Part shown: positions 1 to 8,287 of the stretch, piece after piece
How positions within the stretch are numbered: position 1 is the first letter of the stretch
Layout: each line of letters begins with the position of its first letter
Assembly (NCBI GenBank): GCA_009787745.1
Contig: WQST01000004.1
Location: 1-33,286 of the forward strand
Reading direction: 5' to 3'
DNA length: 33,286 nt
Origin: Lachnospiraceae bacterium
GTDB taxonomy: Bacteria; Bacillota; Clostridia; Lachnospirales; Lachnospiraceae
Notes under the pieces: model-generated
Told to the model about the DNA's origin: nothing
Seen by the model: only the letters and a program-made list of their open reading frames with translations
Databases searched by the model: none
Made by a program: the position numbers and the translations under genes

Positions 1-329
<329 letters not shown>

Positions 330-447
330 TTATTTTCTCCTTATTATATAATTTTCTGACTTAGTATTGCTCTTTATATTATAATTCCTGCGGAACCATA
401 ATATTTTTATGCGCGCTAATACTGCGCAGGTCTAATGCCTAGCGTCA

Positions 448-732
448 TTATACCGTGATTGCGAGAATATCATTTTGTTTAACAATAATGTATTCCACAT
501 CATCAATCTTTACTTCTGTTCCGGAATATTTGGAGTAGATGACCTGATCTCCCACTTTTACTTCCATCTTAATTTCTTTTCCGTCAACGCATCCGCCCGG
601 ACCAACGGCGATAACTTCCGCCTGCTGGGGTTTTTCTTTACTCTGTCCGGGTAAAACAATCCCTGACTTGGTCGTTTCTTCTGCGACCAATTGCTTTAAG
701 ACTACTCTGTCTCCTAATGGTACTAATTTCAT
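448..732 (-). CDS. groES: Co-chaperonin GroES
   Basis: The 94-residue protein starts MKLVPLGDRVVLKQL and shows the Cpn10 pattern: the N-terminal GDRVVLK strand, the mobile loop near residues 17-30 (EETTKSGIVLPGQSKEKP), VGPGG, and the C-terminal IVKQNDILAI. GroES is the heptameric lid that caps GroEL. The length is normal for the family. A longer frame continues upstream to 819, but the ATG at 732 is the real start: it has a strong AGGAGG site 8 bases upstream and the frame before it runs through the CIRCE operator. It is first in the groES-groEL operon and is expected to be repressed by HrcA. Confidence 0.97.
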   Translation of the reverse strand: MKLVPLGDRVVLKQLVAEETTKSGIVLPGQSKEKPQQAEVIAVGPGGCVDGKEIKMEVKVGDQVIYSKYSGTEVKIDDVEYIIVKQNDILAITV

Positions 733-785
733 GTAAGATTTCCTCCTTGCTATTTTTCGTATCTTATATGTTCGTTTACAGTTTG

Positions 786-812
786 TTAGCACTCGATGTG
801 GACGAGTGCCAA
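786..812. promoter_or_regulatory. CIRCE operator (HrcA binding site)
   Basis: The sequence is TTAGCACTC, nine spacer bases, then GAGTGCCAA. This matches the CIRCE consensus TTAGCACTC-N9-GAGTGCTAA at 17 of 18 arm positions. It lies 54 bases upstream of the groES start, in the transcribed leader just downstream of the likely -10 box. HrcA binding here represses groESL until heat stress; hrcA itself is not in the window. Confidence 0.95.
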
Positions 813-824
813 TCGACATTATCT

Positions 825-853
825 ATATTATCGCTATTCAAAAATAAATGCAA
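825..853 (-). promoter_or_regulatory. Likely sigma-A promoter of groES-groEL
   Basis: On the reverse strand TTGCAT (853-848) and TAATAT (830-825) are separated by 17 bases. Transcription would start about 815-820, so the CIRCE element overlaps the beginning of the transcript, the usual arrangement. A GATAAT at 832-827 with a 15-base spacer is a less good alternative -10. Confidence 0.55.
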
Positions 854-919
854 TAGGAAATTGTTATTTTATAAAAAATTTAGAATCTGTTTATCCGACA
901 CTCTGATAAACTTTGTCGG

Positions 920-948
920 TTGATGATTAAGATGATATTATATATAAT
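920..948 (+). promoter_or_regulatory. Sigma-A promoter of the ABC exporter operon
   Basis: TTGATG (920-925) and a perfect TATAAT (943-948) are separated by 17 bases. Transcription should begin near 955, about 58 bases before the chosen start of the first ATPase gene. The palindrome at 954-970 covers the start point. Confidence 0.7.
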
Positions 949-953
949 CATAA

Positions 954-970
954 TACAACACGTTGTTGTA
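954..970. promoter_or_regulatory. Palindromic operator over the exporter start point
   Basis: TACAACA-CGT-TGTTGTA is a perfect inverted repeat with 7-base arms and a 3-base centre. It starts 6 bases after the -10 box, where a bound repressor would block RNA polymerase. Its size and symmetry suit a dimeric TetR- or GntR-type repressor. Drug-exporter operons of this two-ATPase type often have a TetR-family gene beside them, but no such gene is in the window. Confidence 0.6.
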
Positions 971-1012
971 ACTATCAAGATTTTTGAAGTGGGATTCTGA
1001 ATGGAGAAACAT

Positions 1013-1951
1013 ATGTCAGTAATACAAGTAGAAAGGCTTACAAAAGACTATGGGCATAACCGCGGTGTTTTCGATGTGTCTTTTGATGTGAACGAAGGTG
1101 AAGTTTTCGGTTTCCTCGGCCCCAACGGGGCAGGGAAAACGACCACCATCCGCCATATCATGGGCTTTTCCCGCCCACAGGCGGGGACGACCAAGGTGAG
1201 AGGATTAGACAGTTGGAAATGGCATTACGATATTCAGCAGAATGTCGGGTATCTTCCCGGCGAAATTGCTTTGCCCGAAAACCTTACCGGAACACAATTT
1301 ATCAAAATGATGGCTGAACTTCGCGGCATGTCGGATATGGCTTATCCCGAAATCTTAATAAAGCGGTTTGAACTTTGCGCATCAGGCGGCCTTAAGAGGA
1401 TGTCATTGGGAATGAAACGAAAACTGGCGGTCGTTACGGCTTTTATGCACGACCCCAAGATTTTGATTCTTGATGAACCAACAAGCGGGCTTGACCCTGT
1501 TATGCAAGATATTTTTATTGATTTCATCAAAGAAGAAAAAGGGCGCGGTAAGACAATTCTTCTGTCGTCACATATATTTAATGAAGTGGATGCGACTTGC
1601 GACCGAATTGCCATCATCAAAGACGGGCGGTTGGTATCTACTTTTGTGGCGGATGACCTGCGCCATAACGACAGCAAGCAATGGCGGATTGAATTTACGA
1701 ACGAAGAGGATTTTGCCAAATTTAATATTTATGCGCAAAAGTCGGAATTATATAGTATTTTGTCCGTAAAGCCGCAACATAATCAACTTCAATTATTAGT
1801 TAAGGACAGCGAGATAAATACATTAATAGCGGAACTGTCTAAATACTCACTGCTCTATTTTAAGGAAATAAAATTGACGCTTGAGGATTATTTCATGAAA
1901 TTTTATGACCGTAACGCAAAGACGGGAGGTAGCGCAAATGCCGTACATTGA
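1013..1951 (+). CDS. ABC exporter ATP-binding protein (subunit 1)
   Basis: This 312-residue cytoplasmic ATPase has Walker A GPNGAGKTTT (about residues 36-45), a divergent signature loop (RMSLGMKRK), Walker B with catalytic glutamate ILILDEPTSGLDP and the switch histidine SSHIF. The C-terminal 90 residues are a typical extension of the drug-export/ABC-2 class. The start at 1013 is chosen over the in-frame ATG at 1001 because GGAG at 1003-1006 sits correctly before it and because relatives begin MxVIxVxxLTKDYG. The gene overlaps the next by 14 bases. Because the following gene encodes a different ATPase (Walker A region GTNGAGKTT), the two probably form a heterodimer that powers the single permease. 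The substrate cannot be told from sequence. Confidence 0.9.
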   Translation: MSVIQVERLTKDYGHNRGVFDVSFDVNEGEVFGFLGPNGAGKTTTIRHIMGFSRPQAGTTKVRGLDSWKWHYDIQQNVGYLPGEIALPENLTGTQFIKMMAELRGMSDMAYPEILIKRFELCASGGLKRMSLGMKRKLAVVTAFMHDPKILILDEPTSGLDPVMQDIFIDFIKEEKGRGKTILLSSHIFNEVDATCDRIAIIKDGRLVSTFVADDLRHNDSKQWRIEFTNEEDFAKFNIYAQKSELYSILSVKPQHNQLQLLVKDSEINTLIAELSKYSLLYFKEIKLTLEDYFMKFYDRNAKTGGSANAVH

Positions 1952-2861
1952 AATCAGCGGGATAAAAAAGGATTACGGCGACGGACGCGGTAATTTTGAT
2001 TTAAACCTTTCCATTGAACGCGGTGAGGTTTTCGGATTCGTCGGTACAAACGGCGCGGGTAAAACTACCCTGATCCGGCAAATGATGGGATTTTTACGCC
2101 CCGAAGACGGCAGCATAAAAATAAACGGGCTGGATTCGTGGGAAGATTCCGCCGAGTTAAAGAGATATATCGGCTATGTACCCGGGGAGATTGCTTTCCC
2201 TGACGCACCTTCAGGTACCGTCTTTTTACGGCGTCAAGCCGAACTTTTGGGGCTTAAGGATATGTCCCGCGCCGATGAAATCATTAATAAATTACAGCTT
2301 GACCCGACCGCGAACTTGAAGCGGATGAGTAAGGGCATGAAACAAAAAACCGCAATTGTGGCGGCTTTTATGGCTGATTTTGATATCCTGATATTGGATG
2401 AGCCGACCACGGGACTTGACCCTTTAATGCGACGTGAATTCGTCGAGATTCTTAATGAGGAAAAGAAAAAAGGTAAAACAATTTTTATGTCAAGCCATAT
2501 GTTTGAGGAAGTTGAGCATACTTGCGATAAAGTTGCGCTTATTAAGGAAGGCAGAATTATCGCCGTAAAAGACACGCTCGAGATTAGGCATAATACAAAA
2601 AAGGTTTATAAAATTGAATTTAGCTCCGCAGAAGACTACAAACTTTTTATCACCGAAGCTTTTGATTTTTCCGAACAGCGTGAAGATTATCAACAAGTAA
2701 TCGTCAAAATTAACGATACCGATATTAACCGTTTCTTCTCGGTGCTTAAGAATTATCATATGAAGTTTTTAACCGAAATAAAATATTCGCTCGAACAATA
2801 TTTCAAGAACTTATATTCTTTAACGGGTGAAAATCAAGGAGGAAAAAGCGATGTTCTGTAA
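1938..2861 (+). CDS. ABC exporter ATP-binding protein (subunit 2)
   Basis: This 307-residue protein begins MPYIEISGIKKDYG and has Walker A GTNGAGKTT, a divergent signature loop KRMSKGMKQK, Walker B ILILDEPTTGLDP and the switch histidine SSHMF. It is clearly paralogous to the preceding ATPase, including the extra C-terminal domain. The ATG at 1938 follows GGAGG at 1924-1928; the frame extends further upstream but only inside the previous gene. Overlaps of 14 bases with the gene before and 11 bases with the permease gene indicate coupled translation and a fixed stoichiometry. Likely role: second nucleotide-binding half of a heterodimeric ABC-2 exporter. Confidence 0.9.
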   Translation: MPYIEISGIKKDYGDGRGNFDLNLSIERGEVFGFVGTNGAGKTTLIRQMMGFLRPEDGSIKINGLDSWEDSAELKRYIGYVPGEIAFPDAPSGTVFLRRQAELLGLKDMSRADEIINKLQLDPTANLKRMSKGMKQKTAIVAAFMADFDILILDEPTTGLDPLMRREFVEILNEEKKKGKTIFMSSHMFEEVEHTCDKVALIKEGRIIAVKDTLEIRHNTKKVYKIEFSSAEDYKLFITEAFDFSEQREDYQQVIVKINDTDINRFFSVLKNYHMKFLTEIKYSLEQYFKNLYSLTGENQGGKSDVL

Positions 2862-4086
2862 AACAATATTTAAGCAAACACTTAACCAAAACTGGAAGCT
2901 GTGGATGATCTTTACGATCATTCCGACGATAATGAGTATGCTTATTATTACGGTCTATGACCCCAAGATGGTTCAGGGGATGATGAATATGATCCAAAAT
3001 GTTCCCGGGGTAGGCGATATCCTAGGCGACCGGATTGAAACAATGTCGTCCCTACTCGCAATGCTCGGCGAAAACTTCTATATGCTGCCGGGATATATTT
3101 TACCGCTCATATACGTTATCATGACCGCTAATTCGCTTATTGCTTCACAAGTAGACAGAGGTTCGATGGCGTATATCCTATCCACGCCGATTAAACGCAC
3201 AAAGGTCGTTAGGACACAGGCTTTTTATCTGATTACAGCTATTTTCTGTACTTTCCTTGTGATAACCACCTTCGGTTTTGTGGCTGTGCAAGCCAAACAT
3301 AACGCTCTTTGGGGGCAGGCTTATACCGCCGATGTAAAAGCCGCTTCTACTGTTTTGAATTTTGACAATGATACTGTCGCAAACGACCTAACGCTTATCC
3401 TTAATAATCAAGACGCCGTTCGCGCAGGGGCAAAAGCGAGAGGAATTGACGATGATGTATATATTGTATATCTGGGGTTAAAAATGAGTGCCGCGGAAGA
3501 GAGTGCGGCGCCAACAGAACAAGCCAAAGAAATGCAGGAAAAATTGATGAGCGGAATTGTCGCCGCCGCTGATGCACTTGATATGGAAGCCGCCGATCTT
3601 ACAACAGACATGAGTAAAATCAAGGGTAATTCCCACGCCATGGCGGCGGCCGTTAAAGCTTCCGGCTTACCGCAGGAACTTTTTACCGCCTTTATCAATA
3701 GGCAGTTGGCGACAGATGAAATCACCTTCGATAAAGGTGTTGACTTTAGTGTAAAAGGTTATTTAATGATAAACCTTGGTGCATTCCTGATGTTTTTCGC
3801 TATTTCGAGTATATCATTCCTGTTCTCCTGTGTTTTCAATTTGACCAAAAATTCACTTGCGTTAGGAGCGGGCATCCCGATTGCCTTCTTCATTTTTCAC
3901 CTTATGTCCCAATTCGGGTCAAGCCTTGAAAATCTCAAATATCTTTCACTTAACACGCTTTTTGCCGCCCATGAAATTGTGATTGACGGAGTATATATTC
4001 CGCAGTTCATTGCGCTGGCGGTAATCGGGTCGGTACTTTATTTGGTCGGGATTAAAGTATTTAAGGAAAAAGATTTGCCGTTATAG
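2851..4086 (+). CDS. ABC-2 type exporter permease
   Basis: This 411-residue membrane protein has about six hydrophobic segments: near residues 17-36 (WMIFTIIPTIMSMLIITVY), about 85-105, 125-147, 305-330, 337-356 and 385-405. Between the third and fourth lies a long alanine-rich, polar stretch of about 150 residues that should face outside. One long outer loop between two groups of three helices is common in exporters served by a pair of distinct ATPases. The ATG at 2851 has GGAGG 8 bases upstream; the frame before it only overlaps the ATPase gene. It is the last gene of the operon. Possible cargoes include antibiotics, bacteriocins or lipids; sequence does not decide. Confidence 0.85.
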   Translation: MFCKTIFKQTLNQNWKLWMIFTIIPTIMSMLIITVYDPKMVQGMMNMIQNVPGVGDILGDRIETMSSLLAMLGENFYMLPGYILPLIYVIMTANSLIASQVDRGSMAYILSTPIKRTKVVRTQAFYLITAIFCTFLVITTFGFVAVQAKHNALWGQAYTADVKAASTVLNFDNDTVANDLTLILNNQDAVRAGAKARGIDDDVYIVYLGLKMSAAEESAAPTEQAKEMQEKLMSGIVAAADALDMEAADLTTDMSKIKGNSHAMAAAVKASGLPQELFTAFINRQLATDEITFDKGVDFSVKGYLMINLGAFLMFFAISSISFLFSCVFNLTKNSLALGAGIPIAFFIFHLMSQFGSSLENLKYLSLNTLFAAHEIVIDGVYIPQFIALAVIGSVLYLVGIKVFKEKDLPL

Positions 4087-4098
4087 GCATAATAAAAT

Positions 4099-4203
4099 CA
4101 ATGCCATCAACTTAGGAAGTGTCAATCCCCCTACGGTTAGCGTCACTAGCCAAGGGATTCCGGCCGAAGCCCGGAATGACGAATGCTTAAGTTGATGACA
4201 TTG
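4099..4203. repeat. Nested palindromic repeat (REP/MITE-like)
   Basis: Outer arms CAATGCCATCAACTTA (4099-4114) and TAAGTTGATGACATTG (4188-4203) match at 15 of 16 positions as an inverted repeat. Inside are CGTCA/TGACG (4141-4145 and 4177-4181) and ATTCCGG/CCGGAAT (4157-4163 and 4171-4177) around the 7-base loop CCGAAGC. It fills the gap between two convergent genes. There is no T-run after the stems, so it is not a clear terminator. The GATTCCGGCC...CCGGAATGAC core resembles dispersed palindromic repeats seen in many bacteria. It encodes nothing. Confidence 0.6.
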
Positions 4204-4227
4204 TCTTAAAGTGAAAGCTTGAGATAC

Positions 4228-5397
4228 TTAACCAAGTGCTTTTAACAAACGATAAAATGCTGTTTCCAAAGTTTTACGCGGGCAGGCTATGTTAATACGC
4301 TCAAAACCTTCGCCGCATCCGCCGAATTGCCGCCCGCTGTAAAGCCAAAGCCCTGCTTTCTTAATAATCAAATCCTCTCGCTCTTCTTCATTCAGCGAAA
4401 GCCCGCGGCAATCAAGCCATATCAGATAAGTTCCCTCAGGTTCAATAAGCCGTATCCCTTGCAACCGGTTTTGCAGAAAAACTCTAACGAAATCAATATT
4501 ACTTTGTAAATATTGATTCAATTGCTCAACCCATTCGCGCCCGCCCTCATAAGCCGCCTGACTGGCAATCAAGCCGAAGTAATTAAGCCGCCCATAACCT
4601 GTTTTTGCCATCGCTTTATTGAACTTAACTCTTAAATCTTTATTGGCAATAAAGATATTAGCGACTTGCAAACCGGCTAAGTTAAAAGTCATGCTCGGTG
4701 AAGTTAGGTTAATCGTTATTTGTTCAAATTCCTTTTTTATTCCGGCGAAAACCGTGTGCTTATGACTGGGATAAACGAAATCACAATGACTTTCATCGCT
4801 TAAAACAATAACCCCATGACGGGCGCAAATATCGCCCATCCGTTTAAGTTCCTCATTTTTAAAAACGCGCCCAACGGGATTATGAGGATTACACAGGATA
4901 AATATCTTCACATTGTTTTTAATTATCTTGTTCTCAAAATCACCAAAATCAATTTCATAATGAAGGTTATTCAAGTGTAAATCGTTGGTCACTAATTTGC
5001 GGGAACTGTGAAGAATTTCATCACAAAAAGGATAGTAGACAGGCGGCTGAACAAGTATTCCGTCGCCCTTTTCCGTAAAAGCACGAATAGCCGTCGAAAT
5101 AGCAAAAACAATGCCCGGCGTTTTGACTAACCATTCTTCTTTTAACTTGTAATTATGATATTTACGATACCATTTTTCGATCGCGTTAAAATACTCACTC
5201 TTCGCTTCCGAATAACCGTATATACCCAGTTCAGCACCTTCTTTTACCTTGTCCTGAACACATGGCGGTACCCGAAAGTCCATATCCGCTACCCATAGCG
5301 GCAGCAAACCATCAGGTTTGCCGAGTTCCGCAGAAAAATCGTATTTCCACGAATTAGTATTTTTGCGGTCGATAATTTCATCAAAGTTATATTTCAT
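4228..5397 (-). CDS. patB: PatB/MalY-type PLP C-S lyase, catalytic lysine replaced by Met
   Basis: This 389-residue protein is full length for the PatB/MalY group of fold-type I PLP enzymes, which cleave cystathionine or cysteine to pyruvate, ammonia and a thiol. It has the N-terminal WVADMDF motif, the substrate/PLP region CNPHNPVGR (about 169-177), SDESHCDF (about 200-207, Asp201 normally pairs with the PLP ring nitrogen) and the C-terminal RINIACPR with the carboxylate-binding arginine. The expected Schiff-base motif SPSKTFNLAGLQ reads SPSMTFNLAGLQ: codon 236 (4692-4690) is ATG, not AAG. If real, the enzyme could not hold PLP as an internal aldimine. The rest is well conserved, so either a recent point mutation or a base-call error is possible. 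The start has only a weak G-rich ribosome site. It is transcribed alone. Confidence 0.9.
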   Translation of the reverse strand: MKYNFDEIIDRKNTNSWKYDFSAELGKPDGLLPLWVADMDFRVPPCVQDKVKEGAELGIYGYSEAKSEYFNAIEKWYRKYHNYKLKEEWLVKTPGIVFAISTAIRAFTEKGDGILVQPPVYYPFCDEILHSSRKLVTNDLHLNNLHYEIDFGDFENKIIKNNVKIFILCNPHNPVGRVFKNEELKRMGDICARHGVIVLSDESHCDFVYPSHKHTVFAGIKKEFEQITINLTSPSMTFNLAGLQVANIFIANKDLRVKFNKAMAKTGYGRLNYFGLIASQAAYEGGREWVEQLNQYLQSNIDFVRVFLQNRLQGIRLIEPEGTYLIWLDCRGLSLNEEEREDLIIKKAGLWLYSGRQFGGCGEGFERINIACPRKTLETAFYRLLKALG

Positions 5398-5856
5398 TCC
5401 AAAACCCCCGATTACAAATGTTTTATATTAGTTTTCCCGTAAATAATTATCCGGCTATTATGCGTAATATGCTTGTTAGATACTAAGACCCACCTAAGAT
5501 AAATCGCTTGGGCGGGAGGGGGAATAGTACGAATTATAAGCAGATAGTCACAATCACTAGCCATTATGTTATGGTACACAGACTATAAAACTTGTTATCC
5601 TTGACACACTTTAAGTATAGCACAAACTCATTATTTTTGCACGATAATTATAGTAAAAATTACCCAAAAATATCACCAAAAATATCCTGTTTTTTTTGAC
5701 AGATAAAGTTGTCTTTTGTGCTGAATTTACTTTGGCTTAGATATTGCTTTTTCATTCAATAAATTGTATGTTAATTATAGGTCACTTCATAGATTTATTT
5801 CGGTAATAAATGTAAAGCAACCGAGAATTAACAGCACAGGCACAGAAAGGAAAAAC
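5398..5856. other. Divergent intergenic region between patB and the xylosidase gene
   Basis: No gene is visible in these 459 bases, although the xylosidase frame runs open back to 5764. On the reverse strand an extended -10 box TGCTATACT (5622-5614) could start a patB transcript with a leader of about 210 bases. That leader contains an imperfect hairpin, CCCACCTAAG (5489-5498) against CTTGGGCGGG (5507-5516), with one mismatch and one wobble. I looked for a SAM riboswitch or T-box and recognised neither. On the forward strand TTGCTT-N17-TATGTT around 5744-5772 is a weak candidate promoter for the xylosidase gene, and TTGACA occurs at 5696 without a good partner. Confidence 0.4.
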
Positions 5857-7401
5857 ATGGCAATCAAATATAAAAACCCTATCCTCAAAGGCTTCTACCC
5901 TGACCCCGGCATCTGCCGAAAAGGTGATGATTATTATATGGTAACGAGCTCATTTGAGTTTTTCCCCGGTGTGCCGATTTTTCACTCAAAGGATTTAGTT
6001 AACTGGACACAAATCGGACATTGCCTGACCCGCGAAAGTCAACTGCCATTACATAATGTTAGATATTCGATGGGAATTTTCGCCCCCGTAATCCGCTATC
6101 ATAAGCAGAAAGACCGTTTCTATATGGTCACTACCAATGTGACTAAATTCGGTAATTTTTTCGTTTATGCCGACGACCCTTTAGGCGAATGGTCTGAGCC
6201 GATTTTGATAAACCAGGGCGGTATTGACCCTTCTTTATTCTTTGAAGATGATGGTACTGCTTACTTTATCTCCAATGCGTATGAGGGGGACGACCCAAGA
6301 AGCGGCTTTTTATTATCGCAGATTGACTTGGAAACGGGTCGCCTTCTTACTAAACCAACTCCTGTTTGGGGCGGTATCGGCGAAAGTGCGCCGGAAGCTC
6401 CTCACATCTATAAAATCGGGGCTTGGTACTATCAAATGATTGCCGAGGGCGGCACTGAACTCGGGCATATGGAGACGATTGCCAGAAGCAGGAATTTATT
6501 CGGCCCTTATGAACCATGCCCGATGAATCCGATTCTGACGCATCGCAATAAGAAAAACCATCAGATCCAAGCAACAGGACATGCCGATTTGATTCAGGAT
6601 ATCTATGGTGAATGGTGGGCGGTTTTTCTCGGCTACCGCGAAACTCATGCCTATTTCCATCATCTCGGCCGCGAAACTTTTCTGGCGCCTGTGGAATGGG
6701 TTGATGAATGGCCGATTATAAACGGCGGCAGAGCCATTGAATTTGAAATGAATGTTCCTTCAAAAGCAGTTATTTTGCAATCACGTGTTAATGAATATCA
6801 CACCGATTTTACTAAAGGTATTGAACTGCCCTTTGTTCATTTACGAAATCCTTATCCGGAAAATTATGAATCAACTGAAAGCGGACTTAAATTGATTGGT
6901 TCTGAATTTAATCTCGCTGATGAAGACAGTCCGACTTTTCTCGGATTCCGCCAAAAAGACCATGAAAGCAGGCTAGAAATTGATTTTTCATTTTCACCTA
7001 TTGTTAATGGCGATGAAGCCGGAGTGACGGTTTTTTATAAGCACGATGCACATATGGATGTTTATGTGGGTATGGAAAATGGACGGAGATTTCTATGTTT
7101 TAAGAAATCTGTCGGCGATATTCTTCACATATGTGCATACTTGCCGATTTTCGAAGGTGAACTTAGCGATGATAAGATTACCATTATAGTCAAGTCAGAT
7201 AAATTGAAATATTATTTTTCGGCGGTTGTAGACGGAAAAGAAATATTCCTCGGCGAAGGTTTGACCAGATATGTCTCAACCGAAAGTCATCAATTAGGTT
7301 TCACCGGAACATTCCTTGCCATTTATGCTACCGGAAATGGCAAGAAGGCATCAAGTGACGCCCTCTTTTCGCGGTTTGAGTATTATGGGTTTGATGATTA
7401 G
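5857..7401 (+). CDS. GH43 beta-xylosidase / arabinofuranosidase
   Basis: The 514-residue protein has the N-terminal five-bladed GH43 propeller followed from about residue 330 by the C-terminal beta-sandwich typical of beta-1,4-xylosidases related to Selenomonas SXA. The three catalytic acids are present: Asp16 in FYPDPG (base), Asp124 in GGIDPSLFF (pKa modulator) and Glu180 in SAPEAPH (acid). It should release xylose, and possibly arabinose, from the ends of xylo-oligosaccharides. No signal peptide is seen, so it probably acts in the cytoplasm on imported oligomers. The start at 5857 is chosen because AAAGGAA lies just upstream and the conserved domain begins at once with NPILKGFYPDPG; the earlier open frame from 5764 does not look like protein. 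It stands alone and is convergent with the biosynthetic cluster. Confidence 0.93.
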   Translation: MAIKYKNPILKGFYPDPGICRKGDDYYMVTSSFEFFPGVPIFHSKDLVNWTQIGHCLTRESQLPLHNVRYSMGIFAPVIRYHKQKDRFYMVTTNVTKFGNFFVYADDPLGEWSEPILINQGGIDPSLFFEDDGTAYFISNAYEGDDPRSGFLLSQIDLETGRLLTKPTPVWGGIGESAPEAPHIYKIGAWYYQMIAEGGTELGHMETIARSRNLFGPYEPCPMNPILTHRNKKNHQIQATGHADLIQDIYGEWWAVFLGYRETHAYFHHLGRETFLAPVEWVDEWPIINGGRAIEFEMNVPSKAVILQSRVNEYHTDFTKGIELPFVHLRNPYPENYESTESGLKLIGSEFNLADEDSPTFLGFRQKDHESRLEIDFSFSPIVNGDEAGVTVFYKHDAHMDVYVGMENGRRFLCFKKSVGDILHICAYLPIFEGELSDDKITIIVKSDKLKYYFSAVVDGKEIFLGEGLTRYVSTESHQLGFTGTFLAIYATGNGKKASSDALFSRFEYYGFDD

Positions 7402-7430
7402 GGCAAGTAAAATAAATAGGCTATCATAAA

Positions 7431-8276
7431 TTAAGCAAGGGCTTTAATCTCATTTGAGTTTACCATAAATGTTGTTTTGCTTTCCAATCTATATTTTCCG
7501 ATTAAATCATCTACTCTTACGTTTTGATGAACAATTCCATGAATATCATTTAAAAGCTCAGTATAATTATCGGATTGAAAAATATTTCTACCAATAGATA
7601 TACCCTTTGCTCCGCAATCCATAGCATTGCTTATCATCGTTAATAATGATTCTGTATCCATCTGCTGCCCACCTGCGATTATTACCGGTATTTGACAACT
7701 TTCAATTACCTCTGCAAATCCTGATTTTGAATTACAATAATTCACTTTAACCATATCAGCACCAAGTTCATCCATAACCCGAACTGCATGTTTTATATAT
7801 TTAATATCCCATTCATTATCAATTTTATCACCTCTTACATAAACCATTGCAATTAAAGGCATTCCTGCATCATTACAATCCTGAATTATATTTGCCGTAT
7901 CTTGTAGCATTTTAGCCTCATATCCATTTCCTAAATTAATATGTATAGATACAGCATCACATCCCATTCGTACTGCTTCTTTAACTGTTGCTGTTTGAAT
8001 TTTTAATAATCCTGATGTGCTTAGTGCTGTGCTGCCCGATAAATGCATAATCAATCCTATATCATTATTGTTTAACAATTGATAATTATTCTTTATCGGT
8101 CCTCCATGCAAAATCATAGAATCTACAATTTTACACTCCATAATCTTTTGTAATGTATCTCCTAATTTCTCTAATCCTTTAATTGGACCTTCTGAGAATC
8201 CATGATCTAAGGGTAAAATAATTGCTCTTTCATGCCCTCTGAAAATACGGCTCATTCGTTTTTCTTTACCATTCAT
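7431..8276 (-). CDS. ADTH-synthase/GriI-type aldolase (aminohydroxybenzoate precursor synthesis)
   Basis: This 281-residue class I aldolase belongs to the DhnA/FbaB family. The opening RIFRGHERAIILPLDHGFSE matches the archaeal ADTH synthase pattern (Asp24-His25-Gly26), and Lys177 in DMVKVNY is the expected Schiff-base lysine, followed by PVIIAGG and the phosphate-site GISIGRNIF. In archaea such enzymes make 2-amino-3,7-dideoxy-heptulosonate for aromatic amino acids; in Streptomyces griseus GriI condenses aspartate semialdehyde with dihydroxyacetone phosphate to start 3-amino-4-hydroxybenzoate. A DHQ-synthase-II partner lies three genes upstream in the same operon, so the GriI role is favoured here. 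It has a strong AGGAGG site and sits 11 bases behind the amidohydrolase. It is the last gene of the cluster; no obvious terminator was seen between it and the xylosidase gene. Confidence 0.88.
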   Translation of the reverse strand: MNGKEKRMSRIFRGHERAIILPLDHGFSEGPIKGLEKLGDTLQKIMECKIVDSMILHGGPIKNNYQLLNNNDIGLIMHLSGSTALSTSGLLKIQTATVKEAVRMGCDAVSIHINLGNGYEAKMLQDTANIIQDCNDAGMPLIAMVYVRGDKIDNEWDIKYIKHAVRVMDELGADMVKVNYCNSKSGFAEVIESCQIPVIIAGGQQMDTESLLTMISNAMDCGAKGISIGRNIFQSDNYTELLNDIHGIVHQNVRVDDLIGKYRLESKTTFMVNSNEIKALA

Positions 8277-8287
8277 TTGTTATCCTC

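Noticed and set aside
717-923. Forward-strand open frame of 68 codons upstream of groES
   Set aside because: It runs through the CIRCE element and groES promoter, has no ribosome site and no protein-like composition.
5398-5620. SAM riboswitch or T-box in the patB leader
   Set aside because: A sulfur-metabolism gene with a possible long leader made this worth checking, but none of the conserved core stretches was recognised and the hairpin at 5489-5516 lacks a T-run.
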